From Oasisia sp. SBJ-2009 (taxonomy: Eukaryota; Annelida; Polychaeta; Sabellida; Siboglinidae): a DNA stretch of 64,000 nucleotides. Positions 25,153-38,200 of the stretch are shown here, piece after piece. The notes under the pieces are model-generated. The model ran no database searches, was not told the DNA's origin, and saw only the letters and a program-made list of their open reading frames with translations. A program made the position numbers and the translations under genes. Each line of letters opens with the position of its first letter. Within the stretch, counting starts at the first letter, position 1. The stretch covers positions 248,001-312,000 of the forward strand of contig OZ024861.1 in assembly GCA_964017155.1 (NCBI GenBank), given 5' to 3'.

Positions 25153-25648
25153 TGAGGTGTTTCCGACTTGTACATAAGTGCCAAATAGTGAAATACTGAA
25201 AACAAATTGAGAGTATACGTGCTTTTATGAGAGATTGCGCGTGAAGGTACGCGCCCGCAAGTGTTGGCACTTATGTACAAGTCGGGCCCACCTCAATTTT
25301 TGTATCATAACTGTATTTTTGCCAACATTTGATACTTGATTTTGTTAATTCAATCAATTATATTCATCTTGCGCATATTTATGTTTTATATACAGCGCGT
25401 CTTAGCATACTTTTGAGGCCGAAAAGACAGCGTGGTCGGCATAAACAAACTGTTTATCGCTCATTTCATATGCACAGCGCAGTAACATGCACCTCTTCGC
25501 TTGCGACTGGCACAATTCGCGCTGTCTTTTCGACCTCAAAAGTTTGCCAAGACGCGCTGTTTATAGAACGCGCAAGATGATTAAAATTGAATGAATTAAT
25601 TTAATCAAGTATCAAATGTTGGCAAAAATACTGATATAATAGCAACAT
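25153..25648. repeat. X unit: L/S hybrid with 8-bp deletion
   Basis: This is the shortest unit (496 bp). The left part is L type (IR1 form B, AGCATACT, GGCCG); from 25433 it is S type (AGCGTGG, CACAGCGC, CCTCTTCGC). The switch lies between 25419 and 25433. Near 25568 the usual TATAGAACATAAATACGCG is shortened to TATAGAACGCG, an 8-bp loss between two AC dinucleotides, consistent with a microhomology deletion. Copies occur at 29170-29665 and 37717-38212. Confidence 0.88.
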
Positions 25649-26151
25649 TGAGGTGTTTCCGACTTGTACATAAGTGCCAAATAGTGAAATACTGAAAACA
25701 AATTGAGAGTATACGTGCTTTTATGAGAGAGTGCGCGTGAAGTTGCGCGCCCGCAAGTGTAGGCATTTATGTACAAGTCGGGCCCACCTCAATTTTGGTA
25801 TTATAACTGTATCTTTGCCAACATTTGATACTTGATTTTGTTAATTCAATCAATTATATTCATCTTGCGCATATTTATGTTTTATATACAGCGCGTCTTA
25901 GCAGACTTTTGAGGCCGAAAAGACAGCGCGGTCGGCATAAACAAACTGTTTATCGCTCATTTCATATGCTCAGCGCAGTGACATGCACCGCTGCGCTTGC
26001 GACTGGAAAAATCGCGCTGTCTTTTCGACCTCAAAAGTTTGCCAAGACGCGCTGTTTATAAAACATAAATACGCGCAAGATGATTATAATTGAATGAATT
26101 AATTTAATCAAGTATCAAATGTTGGCAAAAATACTGATATAATAGCAACAT
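25649..26151. repeat. Hybrid unit: IR1 form B into form A, then Y-type IR2
   Basis: The unit opens as form B (GTTTCC, A at 25706) and becomes form A by 25731 (GAGTGCG, GAAGTTG, GTAGGCATTT). The start of IR2 is A-associated (TATTATAACTGTATC), then the unit becomes Y type (ATTTATG, GGCCG, CTCAGCGC). At least two switches are needed. Copies occur at 29666 and 38213. Confidence 0.8.
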
Positions 26152-26653
26152 TGAGGTGCGTCCGACTTGTACATAAGTGCCAAATAGTGAAATACTGAAA
26201 ACAAATTGGGAGTATACGTGCTTTTATGAGAGAGTGCGCGTGAAGTTGCGCGCCCGCAAGTGTAGGCATTTATGTACAAGTCGGGCCCACCTCAATTTTG
26301 GTATCGTAACTGTATTTTTGCCAACATTTGATACTTGATTTTGTTAATTCAATCAATTATATTCATCTTGCGCATATTTATGTTTTATATACAGCGCGTC
26401 TTAGCAGACTTTTGAGGCCGAAAAGACAGCGCGGTCGGCATAAACAAACTGTTTATCGCTCATTTCATATGCTCAGCGCAATGACATGCACCGCTGCGCT
26501 TGCGACTGGAAAAATCGCGCTGTCTTTTCGACCTCAAAAGTTTGCCAAGACGCGCTGTTTATAAAACATAAATACGCGCAAGATGATTATAATTGAATGA
26601 ATTAATTTAATCAAGTATCAAATGTTGGTAAAATACTGATATAATAGCAACAT
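26152..26653. repeat. Hybrid unit: IR1 form A joined to M-type IR2, with GAGGTGCGTCC
   Basis: IR1 is form A apart from C at offset 8 (GAGGTGCGTCC). The IR2 is M type (GGTATCGTAAC, GCGCAATGAC), which elsewhere follows form B. The switch lies between offsets 118 and 154, across the IR1/IR2 border. The same start variant marks units at 30169, 32181, 38716, 41232, 43748, 48780 and 51798, so it traces one lineage through 26-52 kb. Confidence 0.82.
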
Positions 26654-28163
26654 TGAGGTGGGTCCGACTTGTACATAAGTGCCAAATAGTGAAATACTGA
26701 AAACAAATTGGGAGTATACGTGCTTTTATGAGAGAGTGCGCGTGAAGTTGCGCGCCCGCAAGTGTAGGCATTTATGTACAAGTCGGGCCCACCTCAATTT
26801 TGGTATTATAACTGTATCTTTGCCAACATTTGATACTTGATTTTGTTAATTCAATCAATTATATTCATCTTGCGCATATTAATGTTTTATATACAGCGCG
26901 TCTTAGCAGACTTTTGAGGTCGAAAAGACAGCGTGGTCGGCATAAACAAACTGTTTATCGCTCATTTCATATGCACAGCGCAGTAACATGCACCTCTTCG
27001 CTTGCGACTGGCACAATTCGCGCTGTCTTTTCGACCTCAAAAGTTTGCCAAGACGCGCTGTTTATAAAACATAAATACGCGCAAGATGATTATAATTGAA
27101 TGAGTTAATTTAATCAAGTATCAAATGTTGGCAAAAATACTGATATAATAGCAACATTGAGGTGTTTCCGACTTGTACATAAGTGCCAAATAGTGAAATA
27201 CTGAAAACAAATTGAGAGTATACGTGCTTTTATGAGAGATTGCGCGTGAAGGTACGCGCCCGCAAGTGTTGGCACTTATGTACAAGTCGGGCCCACCTCA
27301 ATTTTTGTATCATAACTGTATTTTTGCCAACATTTGATACTTGATTTTGTTAATTCAATCAATTATATTCATCTTGCGCATATTTATGTTTTATATACAG
27401 CGCGTCTTAGCATACTTTTGAGGCCGAAAAGACAGCGCGGTCGGCATAAACAAACTGTTTATCGCTCATTTCATATGCTCAGCGCAGTGACATGCACCGC
27501 TGCGCTTGCGACTGGAAAAATCGCGCTGTCTTTTCGACCTCAAAAGTTTGCCAAGACGCGCTGTTTATAAAACATAAATACGCGCAAGATGATTATAATT
27601 GAATGAATTAATTTAATCAAGTATCAAATGTTGGTAAAAATACTGATATAATAGCAACATTGAGGTGGGTCCGACTTGTACATAAGTGCCAAATAGTGAA
27701 ATACTGAAAACAAATTGGGAGTATACGTGCTTTTATGAGAGAGTGCGCGTGAAGTTGCGCGCCCGCAAGTGTAGGCATTTATGTACAAGTCGGGCCCACC
27801 TCAATTTTGGTATTATAACTGTATCTTTGCCAACATTTGATACTTGATTTTGTTAATTCAATCAATTATAATCATCTTGCGCATATTAATGTTTTATATA
27901 CAGCGCGTCTTAGCAGACTTTTGAGGTCGAAAAGACAGCGTGGTCGGCATAAACAAACTGTTTATCGCTCATTTCATATGCACAGCGCAGTAACATGCAC
28001 CGCTGCGCTTGCGACTGGAAAAATCGCGCTGTCTTTTCGACCTCAGAAGTTTGCCAAGACGCGCTGTTTATAAAACATAAATACGCGCAAGATGATTATA
28101 ATTGAATGAATTAATTTAATCAAGTATCAAATGTTGGCAAAAATACTGATATAATAGCAACAT

Positions 28164-31100
28164 TGAGGTGTTTCCGACTTGTACATAAGTGCCAAATAGT
28201 GAAATACTGAAAACAAATTGAGAGTATACGTGCTTTTATGAGAGATTGCGCGTGAAGGTACGCGCCCGCAAGAGTTGGCACTTATGTACAAGTCGGGCCC
28301 ACCTCAATTTTGGTATCAAACTGTATTTTTGCCAACATTTGATACTTGATTTTGTTAATTCAATCAATTATATTCATCTTGCGCATATTTATGTTTTATA
28401 TACAGCGCGTCTTAGCATACTTTTGAGGCCGAAAAGACAGCGCGGTCGGCATAAACAAACTGTTTATCGCTCATTTCATATGCTCAGCGCAGTGACATGC
28501 ACCGCTGCGCTTGCGACTGGAAAAATCGCGCTGTCTTTTCGACCTCAAAAGTTTGCCAAGACGCGCTGTTTATAAAACATAAATACGCGCAAGATGATTA
28601 TAATTGAATGAATTAATTTAATCAAGTATCAAATGTTGGTAAAAATACTGATATAATAGCAACATTGAGGTGGGTCCGACTTGTACATAAGTGCCAAATA
28701 GTGAAATACTGAAAACAAATTGGGAGTATACGTGCTTTTATGAGAGAGTGCGCGTGAAGTTGCGCGCCCGCAAGTGTAGGCATTTATGTACAAGTCGGGC
28801 CCACCTCAATTTTGGTATTATAACTGTATCTTTGCCAACATTTGATACTTGATTTTGTTAATTCAATCAATTATAATCATCTTGCGCATATTAATGTTTT
28901 ATATACAGCGCGTCTTAGCAGACTTTTGAGGTCGAAAAGACAGCGTGGTCGGCATAAACAAACTGTTTATCGCTCATTTCATATGCACAGCGCAGTAACA
29001 TGCACCTCTTCGCTTGCGACTGGCACAATTCGCGCTGTCTTTTCGACCTCAAAAGTTTGCCAAGACGCGCTGTTTATAAAACATAAATACGCGCAAGATG
29101 ATTATAATTGAATGAGTTAATTTAATCAAGTATCAAATGTTGGCAAAATTACTGATATAATAGCAACATTGAGGTGTTTCCGACTTGTACATAAGTGCCA
29201 AATAGTGAAATACTGAAAACAAATTGAGAGTATACGTGCTTTTATGAGAGATTGCGCGTGAAGGTACGCGCCCGCAAGTGTTGGCACTTATGTACAAGTC
29301 GGGCCCACCTCAATTTTTGTATCATAACTGTATTTTTGCCAACATTTGATACTTGATTTTGTTAATTCAATCAATTATATTCATCTTGCGCATATTTATG
29401 TTTTATATACAGCGCGTCTTAGCATACTTTTGAGGCCGAAAAGACAGCGTGGTCGGCATAAACAAACTGTTTATCGCTCATTTCATATGCACAGCGCAGT
29501 AACATGCACCTCTTCGCTTGCGACTGGCACAATTCGCGCTGTCTTTTCGACCTCAAAAGTTTGCCAAGACGCGCTGTTTATAGAACGCGCAAGATGATTA
29601 AAATTGAATGAATTAATTTAATCAAGTATCAAATGTTGGCAAAAATACTGATATAATAGCAACATTGAGGTGTTTCCGACTTGTACATAAGTGCCAAATA
29701 GTGAAATACTGAAAACAAATTGAGAGTATACGTGCTTTTATGAGAGAGTGCGCGTGAAGTTGCGCGCCCGCAAGTGTAGGCATTTATGTACAAGTCGGGC
29801 CCACCTCAATTTTGGTATTATAACTGTATCTTTGCCAACATTTGATACTTGATTTTGTTAATTCAATCAATTATATTCATCTTGCGCATATTTATGTTTT
29901 ATATACAGCGCGTCTTAGCAGACTTTTGAGGCCGAAAAGACAGCGCGGTCGGCATAAACAAACTGTTTATCGCTCATTTCATATGCTCAGCGCAGTGACA
30001 TGCACCGCTGCGCTTGCGACTGGAAAAATCGCGCTGTCTTTTCGACCTCAAAAGTTTGCCAAGACGCGCTGTTTATAAAACATAAATACGCGCAAGATGA
30101 TTATAATTGAATGAATTAATTTAATCAAGTATCAAATGTTGGCAAAAATACTGATATAATAGCAACATTGAGGTGCGTCCGACTTGTACATAAGTGCCAA
30201 ATAGTGAAATACTGAAAACAAATTGGGAGTATACGTGCTTTTATGAGAGAGTGCGCGTGAAGTTGCGCGCCCGCAAGTGTAGGCATTTATGTACAAGTCG
30301 GGCCCACCTCAATTTTGGTATCGTAACTGTATTTTTGCCAACATTTGATACTTGATTTTGTTAATTCAATCAATTATATTCATCTTGCGCATATTTATGT
30401 TTTATATACAGCGCGTCTTAGCAGACTTTTGAGGCCGAAAAGACAGCGCGGTCGGCATAAACAAACTGTTTATCGCTCATTTCATATGCTCAGCGCAATG
30501 ACATGCACCGCTGCGCTTGCGACTGGAAAAATCGCGCTGTCTTTTCGACCTCAAAAGTTTGCCAAGACGCGCTGTTTATAAAACATAAATACGCGCAAGA
30601 TGATTATAATTGAATGAATTAATTTAATCAAGTATCAAATGTTGGTAAAATACTGATATAATAGCAACATTGAGGTGGGTCCGACTTGTACATAAGTGCC
30701 AAATAGTGAAATACTGAAAACAAATTGGGAGTATACGTGCTTTTATGAGAGAGTGCGCGTGAAGTTGCGCGCCCGCAAGTGTAGGCATTTATGTACAAGT
30801 CGGGCCCACCTCAATTTTGGTATTATAACTGTATCTTTGCCAACATTTGATACTTGATTTTGTTAATTCAATCAATTATATTCATCTTGCGCATATTAAT
30901 GTTTTATATACAGCGCGTCTTAGCAGACTTTTGAGGTCGAAAAGACAGCGTGGTCGGCATAAACAAACTGTTTATCGCTCATTTCATATGCACAGCGCAG
31001 TAACATGCACCTCTTCGCTTGCGACTGGCACAATTCGCGCTGTCTTTTCGACCTCAAAAGTTTGCCAAGACGCGCTGTTTATAAAACATAAATACGCGCA

Positions 31101-32180
31101 AGATGATTATAATTGAATGAGTTAATTTAATCAAGTATCAAATGTTGGCAAAAATACTGATATAATAGCAACATTGAGGTGTTTCCGACTTGTACATAAG
31201 TGCCAAATAGTGAAATACTGAAAACAAATTGAGAGTATACGTGCTTTTATGAGAGATTGCGCGTGAAGGTACGCGCCCGCAAGTGTTGGCACTTATGTAC
31301 AAGTCGGGCCCACCTCAATTTTTGTATCATAACTGTATTTTTGCCAACATTTGATACTTGATTTTGTTAATTCAATCAATTATATTCATCTTGCGCATAT
31401 TTATGTTTTATATACAGCGCGTCTTAGCATACTTTTGAGGCCGAAAAGACAGCGCGGTCGGCATAAACAAACTGTTTATCGCTCATTTCATATGCTCAGC
31501 GCAGTGACATGCACCGCTGCGCTTGCGACTGGAAAAATCGCGCTGTCTTTTCGACCTCAAAAGTTTGCCAAGACGCGCTGTTTATAAAACATAAATACGC
31601 GCAAGATGATTATAATTGAATGAATTAATTTAATCAAGTATCAAATGTTGGTAAAAATACTGATATAATAGCAACATTGAGGTGGGTCCGACTTGTACAT
31701 AAGTGCCAAATAGTGAAATACTGAAAACAAATTGGGAGTATACGTGCTTTTATGAGAGAGTGCGCGTGAAGTTGCGCGCCCGCAAGTGTAGGCATTTATG
31801 TACAAGTCGGGCCCACCTCAATTTTGGTATTATAACTGTATCTTTGCCAACATTTGATACTTGATTTTGTTAATTCAATCAATTATAATCATCTTGCGCA
31901 TATTAATGTTTTATATACAGCGCGTCTTAGCAGACTTTTGAGGTCGAAAAGACAGCGTGGTCGGCATAAACAAACTGTTTATCGCTCATTTCATATGCAC
32001 AGCGCAGTAACATGCACCGCTGCGCTTGCGACTGGAAAAATCGCGCTGTCTTTTCGACCTCAGAAGTTTGCCAAGACGCGCTGTTTATAAAACATAAATA
32101 CGCGCAAGATGATTATAATTGAATGAATTAATTTAATCAAGTATCAAATGTTGGCAAAAATACTGATATAATAGCAACAT
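28164..32180. repeat. Array segment 8: octamer Ld T X Y M S L K, tandem second copy
   Basis: Unit starts: 28164 Ld, 28666 T, 29170 X, 29666 Y, 30169 M, 30671 S, 31175 L, 31678 K. It is a direct tandem copy of 24147-28163 with a shift of 4,017 bp. Shared private markers are GTATCAAACTG, CAAAATTACTG, the 8-bp X deletion, GAGGTGCGTCC and CCTCAGAAG. I noticed no difference between the copies by eye. Confidence 0.9.
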
Positions 32181-35100
32181 TGAGGTGCGTCCGACTTGTA
32201 CATAAGTGCCAAATAGTGAAATACTGAAAACAAATTGGGAGTATACGTGCTTTTATGAGAGAGTGCGCGTGAAGTTGCGCGCCCGCAAGTGTAGGCATTT
32301 ATGTACAAGTCGGGCCCACCTCAATTTTGGTATCGTAACTGTATTTTTGCCAACATTTGATACTTGATTTTGTTAATTCAATCAATTATATTCATCTTGC
32401 GCATATTTATGTTTTATATACAGCGCGTCTTAGCAGACTTTTGAGGCCGAAAAGACAGCGCGGTCGGCATAAACAAACTGTTTATCGCTCATTTCATATG
32501 CTCAGCGCAATGACATGCACCGCTGCGCTTGCGACTGGAAAAATCGCGCTGTCTTTTCGACCTCAAAAGTTTGCCAAGACGCGCTGTTTATAAAACATAA
32601 ATACGCGCAAGATGATTATAATTGAATGAATTAATTTAATCAAGTATCAAATGTTGGTAAAATACTGATATAATAGCAACATTGAGGTGGGTCCGACTTG
32701 TACATAAGTGCCAAATAGTGAAATACTGAAAACAAATTGGGAGTATACGTGCTTTTATGAGAGAGTGCGCGTGAAGTTGCGCGCCCGCAAGTGTAGGCAT
32801 TTATGTACAAGTCGGGCCCACCTCAATTTTGGTATTATAACTGTATCTTTGCCAACATTTGATACTTGATTTTGTTAATTCAATCAATTATATTCATCTT
32901 GCGCATATTAATGTTTTATATACAGCGCGTCTTAGCAGACTTTTGAGGTCGAAAAGACAGCGTGGTCGGCATAAACAAACTGTTTATCGCTCATTTCATA
33001 TGCACAGCGCAGTAACATGCACCTCTTCGCTTGCGACTGGCACAATTCGCGCTGTCTTTTCGACCTCAAAAGTTTGCCAAGACGCGCTGTTTATAAAACA
33101 TAAATACGCGCAAGATGATTATAATTGAATGAGTTAATTTAATCAAGTATCAAATGTTGGCAAAAATACTGATATAATAGCAACATTGAGGTGTTTCCGA
33201 CTTGTACATAAGTGCCAAATAGTGAAATACTGAAAACAAATTGAGAGTATACGTGCTTTTATGAGAGATTGCGCGTGAAGGTACGCGCCCGCAAGTGTTG
33301 GCACTTATGTACAAGTCGGGCCCACCTCAATTTTTGTATCATAACTGTATTTTTGCCAACATTTGATACTTGATTTTGTTAATTCAATCAATTATATTCA
33401 TCTTGCGCATATTTATGTTTTATATACAGCGCGTCTTAGCATACTTTTGAGGCCGAAAAGACAGCGCGGTCGGCATAAACAAACTGTTTATCGCTCATTT
33501 CATATGCTCAGCGCAGTGACATGCACCGCTGCGCTTGCGACTGGAAAAATCGCGCTGTCTTTTCGACCTCAAAAGTTTGCCAAGACGCGCTGTTTATAAA
33601 ACATAAATACGCGCAAGATGATTATAATTGAATGAATTAATTTAATCAAGTATCAAATGTTGGTAAAAATACTGATATAATAGCAACATTGAGGTGGGTC
33701 CGACTTGTACATAAGTGCCAAATAGTGAAATACTGAAAACAAATTGGGAGTATACGTGCTTTTATGAGAGAGTGCGCGTGAAGTTGCGCGCCCGCAAGTG
33801 TAGGCATTTATGTACAAGTCGGGCCCACCTCAATTTTGGTATTATAACTGTATCTTTGCCAACATTTGATACTTGATTTTGTTAATTCAATCAATTATAA
33901 TCATCTTGCGCATATTAATGTTTTATATACAGCGCGTCTTAGCAGACTTTTGAGGTCGAAAAGACAGCGTGGTCGGCATAAACAAACTGTTTATCGCTCA
34001 TTTCATATGCACAGCGCAGTAACATGCACCGCTGCGCTTGCGACTGGAAAAATCGCGCTGTCTTTTCGACCTCAGAAGTTTGCCAAGACGCGCTGTTTAT
34101 AACACATAAATACGCGCAAGATGATTATAATTGAATGAATTAATTTAATCAAGTATCAAATGTTGGTAAAAATACTGATATAATAGCAACATTGAGGTGG
34201 GTCCGACTTGTACATAAGTGCCAAATAGTGAAATACTGAAAACAAATTGGGAGTATACGTGCTTTTATGAGAGAGTGCGCGTGAAGTTGCGCGCCCGCAA
34301 GTGTAGGCATTTATGTACAAGTCGGGCCCACCTCAATTTTGGTATTATAACTGTATCTTTGCCAACATTTGATACTTGATTTTGTTAATTCAATCAATTA
34401 TAATCATCTTGCGCATATTAATGTTTTATATACAGCGCGTCTTAGCAGACTTTTGAGGTCGAAAAGACAGCGTGGTCGGCATAAACAAACTGTTTATCGC
34501 TCATTTCATATGCACAGCGCAGTAACATGCACCTCTTCGCTTGCGACTGGCACAATTCGCGCTGTCTTTTCGACCTCAAAAGTTTGCCAAGACGCGCTGT
34601 TTATAAAACATAAATACGCGCAAGATGATTATAATTGAATGAGTTAATTTAATCAAGTATCAAATGTTGGCAAAATTACTGATATAATAGCAACATTGAG
34701 GTGTTTCCGACTTGTACATAAGTGCCAAATAGTGAAATACTGAAAACAAATTGAGAGTATACGTGCTTTTATGAGAGATTGCGCGTGAAGGTACGCGCCC
34801 GCAAGTGTTGGCACTTATGTACAAGTCGGGCCCACCTCAATTTTGGTATTATAACTCTATCTTTGCCAACATTTGATACTTGATTTTGTTAATTCAATCA
34901 ATTATATTCATCTTGCGCATATTAATGTTTTATATACAGCGCGTCTTAGCAGACTTTTGAGGTCGAAAAGACAGCGTGGTCGGCATAAACAAACTGTTTA
35001 TCGCTCATTTCATATGCACAGCGCAGTAACATGCACCTCTTCGCTTGCGACTGGCACAATTCGCGCTGTCTTTTCGACCTCAAAAGTTTGCCAAGACGCG

Positions 35101-35200
35101 CTGTTTATAAAACATAAATACGCGCAAGATGATTATAATTGAATGAATTAATTTAATCAAGTATCAAATGTTGGCAAAAATACTGATATAATAGCAACAT
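32181..35200. repeat. Array segment 9: M S L K T S-hybrid
   Basis: Unit starts: 32181 M, 32683 S, 33187 L, 33690 K (AACACATAAAT), 34193 T (CAAAATTACTG), 34697 S hybrid. M-S-L-K is a further tandem copy of 30169-32180 at about +2,012 bp. The segment ends at a block junction inside the hybrid unit. Confidence 0.88.
34697..35200. repeat. Hybrid unit at a block junction: form B IR1 joined to S-type IR2
   Basis: IR1 is form B up to GGCACTT (34811-34817), as in X and L units. From 34850 the IR2 is S type (TATTATAACTCTATC, CCTCTTCGC), which elsewhere follows form A. The switch lies between 34814 and 34850, in the IR1 right arm or at the IR2 border. Sequence downstream matches 22.3-27 kb at +12,564 bp, so this is the left breakpoint of that long duplication. 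Confidence 0.85.
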
Positions 35201-38200
35201 TGAGGTGTTTCCGACTTGTACATAAGTGCCAAATAGTGAAATACTGAAAACAAATTGAGAGTATACGTGCTTTTATGAGAGATTGCGCGTGAAGGTACGC
35301 GCCCGCAAGTGTTGGCACTTATGTACAAGTCGGGCCCACCTCAATTTTGGTATCATAACTGTATTTTTGCCAACATTTGATACTTGATTTTGTAAATTCA
35401 ATCAATTATATTCATCTTGCGCATATTTATGTTTTATATACAGCGCGTCTTAGCATACTTTTGAGGCCGAAAAGACAGCGCGGTCGGCATAAACAAACTG
35501 TTTATCGCTCATTTCATATGCTCAGCGCAGTGACATGCACCGCTGCGCTTGCGACTGGAAAAATCGCGCTGTCTTTTCGACCTCAAAAGTTTCCCAAGAC
35601 GCGCTGTTTATAAAACATAAATACGCGCAAGATGATTATAATTGAATGAATTAATTTAATCAAGTATCAAATGTTGGTAAAAATACTGATATAATAGCAA
35701 CATTGAGGTGGGTCCGACTTGTACATAAGTGCCAAATAGTGAAATACTGAAAACAAATTGGGAGTATACGTGCTTTTATGAGAGAGTGCGCGTGAAGTTG
35801 CGCGCCCGCAAGTGTAGGCATTTATGTACAAGTCGGGCCCACCTCAATTTTGGTATTATAACTGTATCTTTGCCAACATTTGATACTTGATTTTGTTAAT
35901 TCAATCAATTATAATCATCTGGCGCATATTAATGTTTTATATACAGCGCGTCTTAGCAGACTTTTGAGGTCGAAAAGACAGCGTGGTCGGCATAAACAAA
36001 CTGTTTATCGCTCATTTCATATGCACAGCGCAGTAACATGCACCGCTGCGCTTGCGACTGGCACAAATCGCGCTGTCTTTTCGACCTCAAAAGTTTGCCA
36101 AGACGCGCTGTTTATAGAACATAAATACGCGCAAGATGATTAAAATTGAATGAATTAATTTAATCAAGTATCAAATGTTGGCAAAAATACTGATATAATA
36201 GCAACATTGAGGTGTTTCCGACTTGTACATAAGTGCCAAATAGTGAAATACTGAAAACAAATTGAGAGTATACGTGCTTTTATGAGAGATTGCGCGTGAA
36301 GGTACGCGCCCGCAAGTGTTGGCACTGATGTACAAGTCGGGCCCACCTCAATTTTGGTATCATAACTGTATTTTTGCCAACATTTGATACTTGATTTTGT
36401 TAATTCAATCAATTATATTCATCTTGCGCATATTTATGTTTTATATACAGCGCGTCTTAGCAGACTTTTGAGGCCGAAAAGACAGCGCGGTCGGCATAAA
36501 CAAACTGTTTATCGCTCATTTCATATGCTCAGCGCAGTGACATGCACCGCTGCGCTTGCGACTGGAAAAATCGCGCTGTCTTTTCGACCTCAAAAGTTTG
36601 CCAAGACGCGCTGTTTATAAAACATAAATACGCGCAAGATGATTATAATTGAATGAATTAATTTAATCAAGTATCAAATGTTGGCAAAAATACTGATATA
36701 ATAGCAACATTGAGGTGTTTCCGACTTGTACATAAGTGCCAAATAGTGAAATACTGAAAACAAATTGAGAGTATACGTGCTTTTATGAGAGATTGCGCGT
36801 GAAGGTACGCGCCCGCAAGAGTTGGCACTTATGTACAAGTCGGGCCCACCTCAATTTTGGTATCAAACTGTATTTTTGCCAACATTTGATACTTGATTTT
36901 GTTAATTCAATCAATTATATTCATCTTGCGCATATTTATGTTTTATATACAGCGCGTCTTAGCATACTTTTGAGGCCGAAAAGACAGCGCGGTCGGCATA
37001 AACAAACTGTTTATCGCTCATTTCATATGCTCAGCGCAGTGACATGCACCGCTGCGCTTGCGACTGGAAAAATCGCGCTGTCTTTTCGACCTCAAAAGTT
37101 TGCCAAGACGCGCTGTTTATAAAACATAAATACGCGCAAGATGATTATAATTGAATGAATTAATTTAATCAAGTATCAAATGTTGGTAAAAATACTGATA
37201 TAATAGCAACATTGAGGTGGGTCCGACTTGTACATAAGTGCCAAATAGTGAAATACTGAAAACAAATTGGGAGTATACGTGCTTTTATGAGAGAGTGCGC
37301 GTGAAGTTGCGCGCCCGCAAGTGTAGGCATTTATGTACAAGTCGGGCCCACCTCAATTTTGGTATTATAACTGTATCTTTGCCAACATTTGATACTTGAT
37401 TTTGTTAATTCAATCAATTATAATCATCTTGCGCATATTAATGTTTTATATACAGCGCGTCTTAGCAGACTTTTGAGGTCGAAAAGACAGCGTGGTCGGC
37501 ATAAACAAACTGTTTATTGCTCATTTCATATGCACAGCGCAGTAACATGCACCTCTTCGCTTGCGACTGGCACAATTCGCGCTGTCTTTTCGACCTCAAA
37601 AGTTTGCCAAGACGCGCTGTTTATAAAACATAAATACGCGCAAGATGATTATAATTGAATGAGTTAATTTAATCAAGTATCAAATGTTGGCAAAATTACT
37701 GATATAATAGCAACATTGAGGTGTTTCCGACTTGTACATAAGTGCCAAATAGTGAAATACTGAAAACAAATTGAGAGTATACGTGCTTTTATGAGAGATT
37801 GCGCGTGAAGGTACGCGCCCGCAAGTGTTGGCACTTATGTACAAGTCGGGCCCACCTCAATTTTTGTATCATAACTGTATTTTTGCCAACATTTGATACT
37901 TGATTTTGTTAATTCAATCAATTATATTCATCTTGCGCATATTTATGTTTTATATACAGCGCGTCTTAGCATACTTTTGAGGCCGAAAAGACAGCGTGGT
38001 CGGCATAAACAAACTGTTTATCGCTCATTTCATATGCACAGCGCAGTAACATGCACCTCTTCGCTTGCGACTGGCACAATTCGCGCTGTCTTTTCGACCT
38101 CAAAAGTTTGCCAAGACGCGCTGTTTATAGAACGCGCAAGATGATTAAAATTGAATGAATTAATTTAATCAAGTATCAAATGTTGGCAAAAATACTGATA

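Larger units (their letters stand above)
23644..28163. repeat. Array segment 7: Y, then octamer Ld T X Y M S L K (first copy)
   Basis: Unit starts: 23644 Y (IR1 right arm GGCACTGATG), 24147 Ld (GCAAGAGTTGG, 1-bp deletion GTATCAAACTG), 24649 T (GAATGAGTTAAT, CAAAATTACTG), 25153 X, 25649 Y hybrid, 26152 M hybrid (IR1 starts GAGGTGCGTCC), 26654 S, 27158 L, 27661 K (CCTCAGAAG). Four hybrid-type units lie close together, so this octamer assembled from several exchanges before being amplified. Confidence 0.88.
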
